Below, piece by piece: positions 27,045 to 35,119 of a stretch of DNA of 64,000 nucleotides (its first letter is position 1; every line of letters starts with the position of its first letter). The notes beneath the pieces were generated by a model, which was given only the letters and a program-made list of their open reading frames with translations, searched no databases and was not told the DNA's origin. This stretch comes from Nguyenibacter vanlangensis (GTDB lineage: Bacteria; Pseudomonadota; Alphaproteobacteria; Acetobacterales; Acetobacteraceae). A program made the position numbers and the translations under genes. The DNA lies in NCBI RefSeq assembly GCF_038719015.1, contig NZ_CP152276.1:3236001-3300000 (forward strand), in the 5' to 3' direction.

Positions 27045-28538
27045 ATGCGAAGGGAAAGCGCGGCGGCTGCTTTTCTCCCATCAATAGATCGGGCATCACC
27101 GATCCCGATTGCTCGCCAACTTTACCTTCGACTGCGTGAAGCGGTTCTCGCTGGAACAGTTTCTCCTGGGCACCGCTTGCCCTCCACCCGTAGGGCATCA
27201 GAAGAATGGCGCCTCTCTCGGGGACTGATCGCCGATGCGTATGAGATGCTGATTGCAGAAGGATATGCCATCGGCCGTCACGGTTCGGGTACCTACGTGG
27301 CGACGGGACTCCCGGCGGTCGCTTCAGGTGCCAGCGCTCAATTCGGAGAAAAAGAGGGGCAGCCTGTCCGAAACATTTCCGTGATGGCGGCCGAGGCGCT
27401 GCGCGTACCTATCAGCCTTCCCCAATTACCTCAGGTTGCTTTCGTAACGGGTCGTGTAATTCACGATACACGAACTTCGCGCCTTCTGGAGCGCATTGCC
27501 AGTCGCCATATTCACTATAGCCGTGATGGCTATGACAGTGCTCAAGGTGATGCGGGGTTACGCTCGGCAATCGCTGCCCACGTTACCGCATCACGGGGTG
27601 TTCGCTGCGATGCCAGCCAGGTGTTCGTGACCTCTGGGGCGCAGCAGGCAATCTACCTGACTATTCGCGTTCTCATGTCCCCAGGGGATACGGTGATCCT
27701 GGAAGACCCATGCTATCCTCCAGCCCGGCGAGCCTTCGTGCTGAACGGTGCGCGTGTGATCGGAGCACCCGTCGACAAAAATGGCTTGGTTACCGAGACA
27801 CTGGTTGAACATAAGATGTTCAGTCCTGCGGTTATCTACGTCACACCTTCTCATCAGTATCCAGACGGTTCCGCATTGCCGCTCACTCGCCGACTGCAAC
27901 TTCTGGCGTTTGCGCGCGACACGCAGTGCTGGATCATCGAGGACGATTACGACAGCGAGTTCCGCTATGAGGGACATCCGATCGCGTCCCTTCAGGGGCT
28001 GGATACGGAGAATCGAGTCATCTACATTGGCACCTTCAGCAAGGCCATATTGCCTGGTCTGCGTGTCGGATACGTGATCGTGCCGCCGGATCTTGTGCCT
28101 GCTTTCAGCGCGGTAAGGCCCATGCTCGACCGTTTTCCTCCGTCGTTCCAGCAACGGGTTATCGCCGATTTTTTGAACGAGGGCTATTTCCCGGCGCATC
28201 TGCGGCGGCTGAGGGAGAGCTATCGCGCTTCTCGCGACATGCTGGTTGACCTTCTTCAACACCGCCTCAGCGACCATCTGATCGTCGAGCCCCCGGAACA
28301 GGGCATTCATCTGACAGCACGTAGCACCGGCACCTGGAAGAACGACAAGCAGTTTTCCGAATGCGCCCATCAGAAAGGTGTCATCGTTATTCCCGTATCG
28401 CCAATGTATATCTCTGCACCGACCCAGGATAAATTAATCCTTGGATTCTCGGGCCTTTCCGAACAGGAAGCCGATGTCGGCACGCGGCTCCTGGTGAAAG
28501 CGTTCTCAACGAACGCAAAGAAATCTGTAAGTACTTAA
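27045..28538 (+). CDS. MocR-family regulator (GntR HTH + aminotransferase domain)
   Basis: 497 aa. A GntR-type winged helix (about 15-85: IPIARQLYLRLREAVLAG, LPSTRRASEEW.LSRGLIADAYE, GYAIGRHGSGTYVA) is fused to a fold-type I aminotransferase domain. That domain has VFVTSGAQQAIYLTIRVL, YVTPSHQYPDGSALPL, IIEDDYDSEFRY and the PLP-binding Lys333 in GTFSKAILPGLRVGY. MocR proteins sense PLP plus an amino acid. DdlR of Brevibacillus is a MocR activator of ddl (recalled knowledge), making control of the divergent MFS-ddl operon by a D-alanine-like ligand a reasonable inference. GGTGAGG precedes the ATG. Confidence 0.92.
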   Translation: MRRESAAAAFLPSIDRASPIPIARQLYLRLREAVLAGTVSPGHRLPSTRRASEEWRLSRGLIADAYEMLIAEGYAIGRHGSGTYVATGLPAVASGASAQFGEKEGQPVRNISVMAAEALRVPISLPQLPQVAFVTGRVIHDTRTSRLLERIASRHIHYSRDGYDSAQGDAGLRSAIAAHVTASRGVRCDASQVFVTSGAQQAIYLTIRVLMSPGDTVILEDPCYPPARRAFVLNGARVIGAPVDKNGLVTETLVEHKMFSPAVIYVTPSHQYPDGSALPLTRRLQLLAFARDTQCWIIEDDYDSEFRYEGHPIASLQGLDTENRVIYIGTFSKAILPGLRVGYVIVPPDLVPAFSAVRPMLDRFPPSFQQRVIADFLNEGYFPAHLRRLRESYRASRDMLVDLLQHRLSDHLIVEPPEQGIHLTARSTGTWKNDKQFSECAHQKGVIVIPVSPMYISAPTQDKLILGFSGLSEQEADVGTRLLVKAFSTNAKKSVST

Positions 28539-28897
28539 CGTTTTCGACAATTCCAATTTATTTGATCCGCAATGCGATTTCCATCGTGACGTTCGATTGA
28601 ATTTTGGGTTTCGTCATGAATTTTTGTAATCAAAATATTTGTGATTGCAAATCAATTACTCAAAAAACAGAGCAACCAAGAGCACAAACAGTCCCGCGAG
28701 CAGGCCGAGGCCGCCCGGCCCGAGGCTCGGACGCAGTTCCCCTCCCGGGGAGCGCAGTGGCCACGCTCAATGCCGACGCGGTCGCTGCTGACAACGCCAT
28801 CTACACGCTGGCGCCGCCACAGATCTGGAACCTGATCTCCGAATTTGTTCTGAGCGCACTGGATCGCAGCCGGTGACGGTGGGTTCGGGCTACCAAG
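28539..28897. other. Intergenic stretch without recognisable gene
   Basis: 359 bp. The first ~140 bp are AT-rich and the rest is GC-rich, with a sharp change near 28680, suggesting a join of two sequences. Short open frames run through it but none resembles a known protein or has a convincing ribosome-binding site. Confidence 0.5.
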
Positions 28898-29386
28898 TCA
28901 TCCTTCGTTGCAAATCACGGCGACCAGCTCGCTCAGCTCGTTTTCAGAAAAGCAAGTAATACCAAAGCGTTTAAGAAGAGCGGACAGAACTCCATATCCT
29001 GGCTCCAAGCGGCCTGTGAAGCCCGCTTCGCCGAGAAAGCTTGTGGCGCAGGAGGGACTGCCTTCCTTGAGAAGCGCAAATCGACAACCTTCTTTACGCG
29101 CAAGTTCGAGCGCCCGGTGTGCTCCAAGCACAAAGAGATCGGTCACGTCGCGTCCATCCCACTCAATGACACGGGCGCGACCGTCCAGCACGGCGTCACC
29201 ATCACCGTACCTGATTTCCGCTTCAGGTCGAGGAATACCGAACCCAGCAAGCAGTTCCGGACAGCCGGAAACAATCCGCCCCTCCCGTTCCCACTGCGAA
29301 AAGATGCCATTAGGAATCCCGGCATCTGTGCCGTCGTAGCGAATGCGTTTGCCTGTCAGGCAGCCACTCACGAAAATCTTGTTCAT
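28898..29386 (-). CDS. DUF523 family protein
   Basis: 162 aa. FVSGCLTGKRIRYDG at the start, VSGCPELLAGFGIPRPEAEI, the middle FVLGAHRALELARKEGCRFALLKEGSPSCA and GVLSALLKRFGITCFSENEL are the conserved blocks of DUF523. The four conserved cysteines suggest a metal or redox site, but function is unknown (sometimes linked to 2-thiouracil desulfuration). It probably lies in its own transcription unit. Confidence 0.85.
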   Translation of the reverse strand: MNKIFVSGCLTGKRIRYDGTDAGIPNGIFSQWEREGRIVSGCPELLAGFGIPRPEAEIRYGDGDAVLDGRARVIEWDGRDVTDLFVLGAHRALELARKEGCRFALLKEGSPSCATSFLGEAGFTGRLEPGYGVLSALLKRFGITCFSENELSELVAVICNEG

Positions 29387-29482
29387 CAGGGGCGCTCCCG
29401 TTCGATATAGAGGCCGCAGCGTCAGAAGAAAGCGTTAAAGGCGAAGTGCCGCGCTTGCGCACCACAAAAATATTACGATTCT

Positions 29483-29827
29483 TTATGATAATGGCGGAAC
29501 ATTTTTCAATAATGTCGTACGGTGACGTGCGAACCGGTCCTGAAGACCGATGTCGGGTGGCTCAAACGGAAGACTGATGTTGAAGCCGACCGCCGGTCCC
29601 CCGGCCTCACGGGCGCCTTCTGAGGCGGCGCGCATGATCCCTGGTCCTCCCCCGGAGATAACGGTGTAGCCGGAGGCGGCAAGTTCATAGGCGACTTGGC
29701 GTGCGAGCCGGAAAACGGGGTTGTCCGGCGGAATCCGTGCGCTGCCAAATATCGTAACAGACTTTCCGAGCCGCGAGGATACTTCCTCGACCAACTCCAG
29801 TTCACGGATGATCACCGAGAGACTCAT
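29483..29827 (-). pseudogene. Truncated LOG-family (TIGR00730-like) nucleotide-binding protein
   Basis: 114 aa remain of a Rossmann-fold protein related to LOG phosphoribohydrolases. SVTIFGSARIPPDNPVFRLA, YTVISGGGPGIMRAASEGA and VGFNISLPFE are clear. The sequence then runs out (RFARHRTTLLKNVPPLS) before the catalytic PGGxGTxxE motif that every active member has. The loss is C-terminal and the downstream 29388-29482 contains no continuation. It cannot be a working LOG enzyme. Confidence 0.75.
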
Positions 29828-29929
29828 GAGGTTGAGACTTTCTTAGGTTTCTGAGCTAGATATTAGAGCTTCGAGCTGACCGTGCCGAACTAATTCGATG
29901 CACATAAGATGTGAAGGAATTTAACTGCC

Positions 29930-30835
29930 ATGCGGAAACTACCGGTACTTCGGACATTGAAGAGCTTTGAGGCAGTTGCCGGGTTTTCGAGTTTTACCCA
30001 TGCGGCGGCGACCTTGGGCCTTACGCATGGTGCGATCAGCCATCAGATCCGGGCTTTGGAGGACTGGCTGGGGAAAGCGGTGTTTGAGCGTCATAGCGGC
30101 GGCGTTAGGCTGACGGAGGACGGGGAGCGCCTTCGTACCGTCTGCGCGCAGGCCTTTTCGCTTCTGGAGGAGGAATGTAGCAGGATCAGACGGCAACGTA
30201 AGGAGCGATCCATCACCGTTGGATCTTCGGCGACGTTTTTAGCGCAATGGATTTTGCCACGGATCGAGGCGTTCTCGGAGAAGCATCCGGATTCGGTCCT
30301 GAACTTTCAGACCTGCACTGATGTTGCGGCTCTGCGTTCGGGTCGGGTAGATGCGCTGATCGTCGGCGAACTGGTCCCTTCGCCCGACGATCTTGTCGGC
30401 ATTCATCTCATGGGCGACGTGATTGGTCCGGTATGTGCTCCGGGCAAATCGAGCCTGCCGCAGGGTGCCAAGGATATTCCGACTTCGATGATGCTGCATG
30501 CAGAATCACGACTGGGCGCCTGGACAGAATGGGGAACAGCGATGGGAATTGACGTCGGTTCGCGTGGAGGAAGAAGATTTGAGACGCTGTCGCTCGCTAT
30601 TCAGGCCGCGCGAGGCGGCCTGGGCTTCGCGATCTCGCCGGAGATTCTGGTCCGGGACGATCTCGGCGCGGGACGCCTGGTCGCGCCGCTAGGATTTGTG
30701 GCCGTGGAACGTGCAACGTGGGTCTATATCGCGCAGACGCAGGCAATGGCTCGGGATGTCGCAGCTTTTTTGCAGTGGTTGTGCGAGGAAGCTGCCAAAT
30801 TCGTGCATACTCCGGGGACCAGCGGTCGAGAATGA
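29930..30835 (+). CDS. LysR-type regulator (GcvA-like)
   Basis: 301 aa. The N-terminal HTH (LRTLKSFEAVAGFSSFTHAA, LGLTHGAISHQIRALEDWLG) has the GcvA-branch signature, and the C-terminal part is a periplasmic-binding-type effector domain (about 92-295). It faces the flavin reductase/LigB pair convergently and stands at the left edge of the catabolic island, where it may respond to an island substrate. Its target promoter is not evident; the divergent gene on its left is the truncated LOG gene. Confidence 0.88.
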   Translation: MRKLPVLRTLKSFEAVAGFSSFTHAAATLGLTHGAISHQIRALEDWLGKAVFERHSGGVRLTEDGERLRTVCAQAFSLLEEECSRIRRQRKERSITVGSSATFLAQWILPRIEAFSEKHPDSVLNFQTCTDVAALRSGRVDALIVGELVPSPDDLVGIHLMGDVIGPVCAPGKSSLPQGAKDIPTSMMLHAESRLGAWTEWGTAMGIDVGSRGGRRFETLSLAIQAARGGLGFAISPEILVRDDLGAGRLVAPLGFVAVERATWVYIAQTQAMARDVAAFLQWLCEEAAKFVHTPGTSGRE

Positions 30836-30888
30836 AGGGCGCGGCGCTGGAGAGGGAAGCGCTGAAAGGGGCCTTGGTCACGGGGACT

Positions 30889-31398
30889 TCACTCCGTGGT
30901 CTTTGTTCTGGGCAGCGCATGGAAGCGCCGATCAAACCATGCCAGTGCGTCGTTCTCTTCTGCATCATGCCGAATGGCCTTGACGCGGCATAAAAGTACA
31001 TCATGGGTGCCGGAAATATGGACCGCTTCGACGGTGCAGTCGAGGGACGTGACGGCTCGGTCGAGCAGGGGCGCGCCCGTCACGGCCTCGTACCATGCGC
31101 CGTGGGCGAAGCGTTCCTCGGACCGGAGGCGTGAGCTTGCGAAAGCGGTGGCCAACGCCTGATCGCCTTCGCCGAGGATGTTGAAGCCCAGCACGCGATT
31201 GGCCACGAAAGCGGGATAGGAGCGGTTTGCGCGGTTCAGGCAAACCAGTAGCGTCGCCGGCGTGTCGCTGACGCTGCATACGGCGGAGACGGTCAGCCCG
31301 TGCCGCCCTTCCGGGCCGTCCGTCGTGACCACGACGACGGGAGCCCCCAACTGGCTCATGGCGGCGCGGAATGCATGCGGCGAGACGGGTTCGATCAT
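30889..31398 (-). CDS. Flavin reductase (RutF/HpaC-like)
   Basis: 169 aa split-barrel FMN reductase. FRAAMSQLGAPVVVVTTDGP, HGLTVSAVCSVSDTPATLLVCLNR, and C-terminal HDVLLCRVKAIRH match the flavin_reduct family (HpaC, RutF, NtaB). It would supply reduced flavin to a two-component oxygenase; the RutA-like gene at 35120 is the obvious client. Its ATG overlaps the stop of the LigB-type gene by one base (TGATG), so both are cotranslated. A longer open frame upstream is a shadow of that gene. Confidence 0.88.
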   Translation of the reverse strand: MIEPVSPHAFRAAMSQLGAPVVVVTTDGPEGRHGLTVSAVCSVSDTPATLLVCLNRANRSYPAFVANRVLGFNILGEGDQALATAFASSRLRSEERFAHGAWYEAVTGAPLLDRAVTSLDCTVEAVHISGTHDVLLCRVKAIRHDAEENDALAWFDRRFHALPRTKTTE

Positions 31399-32195
31399 CA
31401 AATCGGCCACCAGCCGATGCTCGTCATGCTGAGCGAGCCGTATTCGATGTGACGCGTCTCGAAGACGACCGGATCGTCCTTGTCCGCCGCGCCGAGCGCG
31501 TAGAGTAGCGGCCAGTAATGATCGGGGGAGGGAACGGAGAGCATGGCGGCTTCTCCCAACGTCTCGTAATCGATGACGGCGTCGGCATCGGCCGCTGTGA
31601 CGGCCTGGACGATGTGATCGTCGAAGGCTTTGGCCCAGGAATAGGGTTCGCAGTTCTGCGAATCCCAGTTCATGCGTGGCAGGTTGTGGACGATGTTCCC
31701 CGTGCCGATGACCAGCACGCCCGCGTCGCGCAGGGGCTTGAGCCTGAGGGCCAGTTCGTAGTGATCGCGTGGTGTGCGGCGGATGTCGAGGCTGAGCTGC
31801 ACCACCGGAATGTCGGCGTCGGGCCACGCCTTGCACAAGACCGACCATGTGCCGTGATCAAGCCCCCAATGGCTCTCATCGAGCACGACCGGCTCGGGCG
31901 CGAGAAGGGCCGCGACCTCGCGGGCGACGTCCGGACTGCCGGGCGCGGGATATTGGATGTCGAACAGAGGCCGTGGCAGGGACGAGCCGAAATCATGAAT
32001 GGTCTTGGGGCGCGCCATGGCTGTGGCGCCGATGCCACGCGTGAGCCAGTGTCCGGAAATGGCGACGATCGCGCGTGGTCGTCCATATTCCTGCTCGACG
32101 CGCAGGGCCATGCGTCGCCATAGCCGAGTGGTCACATTGTCCTGCAAGGCGATGACCGGGCTTCCATGTCCGAAAAATATGACAGGCATGCGCAT
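31398..32195 (-). CDS. LigB/DODA-type extradiol ring-cleavage dioxygenase
   Basis: 265 aa class III extradiol dioxygenase (4,5-DOPA dioxygenase/YgiD branch). The conserved metal histidines are in VIFFGHGSP (His10), ISGHWLTRG and ESHWGLDHGTWSVL, with VVQLSLD and VIGTGNIVHNL further on and SPDHYWPLLYALG near the end. Such enzymes open catecholic rings; some YgiD relatives act on substituted catechols. The start at 32195 follows AGAGGAAACGATCC. It heads the two-gene leftward operon with the flavin reductase and is divergent from the first TauD gene. Confidence 0.88.
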   Translation of the reverse strand: MRMPVIFFGHGSPVIALQDNVTTRLWRRMALRVEQEYGRPRAIVAISGHWLTRGIGATAMARPKTIHDFGSSLPRPLFDIQYPAPGSPDVAREVAALLAPEPVVLDESHWGLDHGTWSVLCKAWPDADIPVVQLSLDIRRTPRDHYELALRLKPLRDAGVLVIGTGNIVHNLPRMNWDSQNCEPYSWAKAFDDHIVQAVTAADADAVIDYETLGEAAMLSVPSPDHYWPLLYALGAADKDDPVVFETRHIEYGSLSMTSIGWWPI

Positions 32196-32358
32196 GGATC
32201 GTTTCCTCTGCGTTTCGGATCCGCCAAAGATGGCGTTGAAACATAATGGCTGTGGCGTTGTCGGCGCGCCAAGTGGCTTTATGGCGTCGTCGGCGAACTT
32301 GCTTGTGCATGCTAGTTTGCGTCGCATTCAGGCAAGCGCCACCGCCAGGGCGATGTCT

Positions 32359-32392
32359 ATATCGAAACGATATCCGGCGACGCATGTCGCCG
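32359..32392. promoter_or_regulatory. Palindromes in the LigB/TauD divergent region
   Basis: ATATCG-AAA-CGATAT (32359-32373) and CGGCGAC-GCAT-GTCGCCG (32375-32392) are two perfect inverted repeats side by side, about 25-60 bases before the TauD start. They may be operators for the island's regulators. The rest of 32196-32416 has no gene. Confidence 0.45.
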
Positions 32393-32416
32393 TGGCATCC
32401 AGAGGAGAAGCAGACC

Positions 32417-33289
32417 ATGGCGGACCCGGTGGCAACCCAAACGGCCCTGCGCATCGCTCCGCTCAAGCCCGGCTCAGGCTTTGGCGCGGAAATTATCGGG
32501 CTGGACATCGCTCAGGCCAATGACGCCACGCTCGATGCGGTGGTGGACGCTTTCAACCGGCACGGCGCGCTTCTCATGCGTGGCCAGAAGCTCGACCCGG
32601 CGGGGCTGATGCGCTTCATCCATCGGGTGGGCACGCCCGAAGGACATACAATTCAGGACTTCACGCTGTCCGGTTTCCCGGAAATCTACGTGTTGTCCAA
32701 CCGGGTCGAGAATGGACGGCCGATCGGCGCGCATAATGACGGCGTGGGCTGGCATACCGATTATTCCTACAAGGAAGAGCCGGTCATGAGCACCATGCTT
32801 TACGCGGTCGAGGTGCCCGAGGAGGGCAGCGACACGCTGCTCGCGGATGGCGTGGCGGCTTATAACGCACTGCCTCCGGAGCGTCGGGCGGCGCTTGAGA
32901 AACTCAGGTTGCACCATTCCTACCGGCACTTCATGGAGACCCGCGAGCATCAGCGGCGCACGCTGACGCCCGAACAGATACGCGACAATCCGGATGTCAT
33001 CCATCCGCTGATCCGCGTGCATCCGACGGACGGTCGTCGCGCGCTGTGGCCTTCGACTGGGACAGTGACGGAAATTCTCGGGCAGGATGATCCCACGGAT
33101 CTTTCGTTGCTCGATGAACTCGTGGCGTTCATGACGGGGGAAGAGTTCGTCTATCGCCATAAATGGCAGGTCGGCGACCTGCTGATGTGGGACAATCGCT
33201 GCACGCTTCATACCGGCACGTTGTTCGACGACAAGAAATATATCCGGACGATGCATCGTCTCTGGGTCAAGGGCGATCGTCCCTATTGA
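32417..33289 (+). CDS. TauD/TfdA-family 2-oxoglutarate dioxygenase (1)
   Basis: 290 aa non-haem Fe(II)/2-oxoglutarate oxygenase. The iron triad is His113-x-Asp115 (GWHTDYSY) and His265 (CTLHTGTLF); Arg281 (MHRLW) should bind 2-oxoglutarate. The ATG follows AGAGGAGAAGCAGACC. It is followed 42 bp later by the VOC gene. The substrate is unknown; family members hydroxylate taurine, phenoxyacetates, carnitine precursors and other small carboxylates or amines. The island holds a second, different member at 37510. Confidence 0.9.
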   Translation: MADPVATQTALRIAPLKPGSGFGAEIIGLDIAQANDATLDAVVDAFNRHGALLMRGQKLDPAGLMRFIHRVGTPEGHTIQDFTLSGFPEIYVLSNRVENGRPIGAHNDGVGWHTDYSYKEEPVMSTMLYAVEVPEEGSDTLLADGVAAYNALPPERRAALEKLRLHHSYRHFMETREHQRRTLTPEQIRDNPDVIHPLIRVHPTDGRRALWPSTGTVTEILGQDDPTDLSLLDELVAFMTGEEFVYRHKWQVGDLLMWDNRCTLHTGTLFDDKKYIRTMHRLWVKGDRPY

Positions 33290-33331
33290 CATCAACACGT
33301 TTTTTCTGACGGTTTCTATTTGCGGGGTTTC

Positions 33332-33817
33332 ATGCCTGATACGCTGATTTTCGTCGATATTCCCGCCGATGATCCTTCGGCCGCCGCGCAGTTCTATGCT
33401 GAAGTTTTTGGATGGCGGAACGATCCTAAGCCGGAAGGACTTTACCATCGCATGGTGCCGGGCGGTCAATTCCGCAACCCAGATGGTACGGACAGCGAAA
33501 TCGGCAATCTGCATGTCGGCATTTTCAAGGCGGACAATGCTCGCCCGCATCCGCAGGCCGATGGTGCGGCGCCCCGCAGCCTGTCGCTCGAAGGACGCAA
33601 GCCGCGCGTCTGGCTGCTGATCGGCGATGACGACACGCCGGAGCGCATTCTCAAGGAGGCAGTCGCGCGCGGGGCCACGGAATTGTGGCGCGATCATTAC
33701 TGGTCCACGTTCGATGGTTACAACCACGCCTTCATGGATCCATGGGGGAATGAAATTCTCCTCTGGGGCAAGGCAGGGTCGAACCCGGAAATTCCGGAAA
33801 GCTACACGCGCGAATAG
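33332..33817 (+). CDS. VOC (glyoxalase/bleomycin-resistance fold) protein
   Basis: 161 aa. Two beta-alpha-beta-beta-beta units: LIFVDIPADDPSAAAQFYAEVFGW at the start and the second half with HAFMDPWGNEILLW, typical of VOC-superfamily metalloenzymes and binding proteins. It could be a small isomerase, hydrolase or dioxygenase in the pathway. The start at 33332 was chosen over an in-frame TTG at 33320. It probably forms an operon with the preceding TauD gene. Confidence 0.82.
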   Translation: MPDTLIFVDIPADDPSAAAQFYAEVFGWRNDPKPEGLYHRMVPGGQFRNPDGTDSEIGNLHVGIFKADNARPHPQADGAAPRSLSLEGRKPRVWLLIGDDDTPERILKEAVARGATELWRDHYWSTFDGYNHAFMDPWGNEILLWGKAGSNPEIPESYTRE

Positions 33818-33964
33818 CGTTTTCATCGAAGGACGCAGTTGCGGAGGATCGGCGCGCTTCGCTTATCTGAAAGGATGGCGGACGAAGACGGCAAGGGCGG
33901 TCTCTGTTTCGATCCCGCGTCTCAGGAGCGCCATGTTGGGCGTTGCTGTCCGCGACGCGGCGCC

Positions 33965-35020
33965 TTACTCCTCGACGGCAGCGCCAAGGGACACCCGCCG
34001 CCATTCGCGCGGCGTCATGTCGTAGGCCTGACGGAAGCTGCGGCTGAAATGCGCGGCGTCGTTGAAACCCCAGCGAAAACAGATTTCAGAAATCGACAGA
34101 TGCGTCGAAAGAGGGCTGGCGAGGTCGTCATGACATCGCGCGAGACGGCGCTGGCGGAGATACTGGCTGAAATTCTGTCCTGTCGTGGCAAAGAGCTTCT
34201 GCAATCCGCGCGGCGAAATGCCGTACTTGCGGGCGATGGCCGTCATGGTCAGGTCCGGGTCGGTCAGTTCCGATTCGATGAGTTGACAGAGACTGTGCAT
34301 GGCGGCGATGCGACGATTGAGCGGCGGAGCGCCCCCGCCATAGGCCGGATCGCTCAGGACGCTGCCGATCAGCAATTCCGAAAGGGCGAGTTCGATGGCC
34401 CGAAGCTGCCGGTTGTCCATGGCTTCGAGCGACTGGCCGAGGGATTGGAGAAAGCCTGCCAGAACGCGCCTTATGCCTGGCGTCGGGTCGAGCACGCCCA
34501 CGCGCAGCGGCGTCGGCGCGAGCAGTCGGAAATGCAGTGCCAGCCTTGGCAGCCGCACATAGAGCATCAAGAACGAGCGCGGGAGGGTCAGGACGGCGTC
34601 CACCGCCAGAGGGCCGCAACCGATAGCACCAACACCAAGCGGCCAGCTTTTGCCGTTCGAGGCGAGTGTGGCTGGGGGGGCGTCCGCGGGGTCGCTTTCG
34701 GAGAGTAGAATCGCCAACCATACGCCGTCCGTCTGCGCCGAGTAGCGCCCTGCGATGCGTTGAGGCGAACCGGTCAGGCGCGTGATCTCGATTCCAAGCG
34801 GTGTGACGACCTGAGTGACCCGCCCGATCGTGCGCTGGCGGGGATCGGCGCGACGTTCCGCATCCGTCAAGGGGAGTAGAGTGGCTTCCGGAAGCGACAG
34901 ACGCGCGAGTGTCTGTCGCCATACGCTCGCAGCGGGCTGATCCGTATGATCCGCAAGGTCGAATGTCCAAGGTTGCACTTTGATCTCCTGCCAGTCGCAT
35001 GAGATCATACAAATGAGCAT
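33965..35020 (-). CDS. AraC-family transcriptional regulator
   Basis: About 350 aa. The C-terminal HTH pair is clear (LTMTAIARKYGISPRGLQKLFA; ISEICFRWGFNDAAHFSRSFRQAYDMTPREWRR). The N-terminal region (to about residue 220) fits the AraC-binding-like domain of the FeaR/NphR type. It is divergent from the RutA-like gene by about 100 bp and so is the natural regulator of the rightward catabolic operon. The start is uncertain: ATG codons at 35020 and 35008 both lack a good ribosome-binding site, and a TTG at 35107 is possible. Confidence 0.85.
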   Translation of the reverse strand: MLICMISCDWQEIKVQPWTFDLADHTDQPAASVWRQTLARLSLPEATLLPLTDAERRADPRQRTIGRVTQVVTPLGIEITRLTGSPQRIAGRYSAQTDGVWLAILLSESDPADAPPATLASNGKSWPLGVGAIGCGPLAVDAVLTLPRSFLMLYVRLPRLALHFRLLAPTPLRVGVLDPTPGIRRVLAGFLQSLGQSLEAMDNRQLRAIELALSELLIGSVLSDPAYGGGAPPLNRRIAAMHSLCQLIESELTDPDLTMTAIARKYGISPRGLQKLFATTGQNFSQYLRQRRLARCHDDLASPLSTHLSISEICFRWGFNDAAHFSRSFRQAYDMTPREWRRVSLGAAVEE

Positions 35021-35119
35021 CACATTCAGACAAGAACCGAGCGGAACGTATGCGTAATATTCCGGTGAATCTTGCGATCGGTTTACGAGACGATTGGCCA
35101 GCAACAAGGAGAGGGCCCC

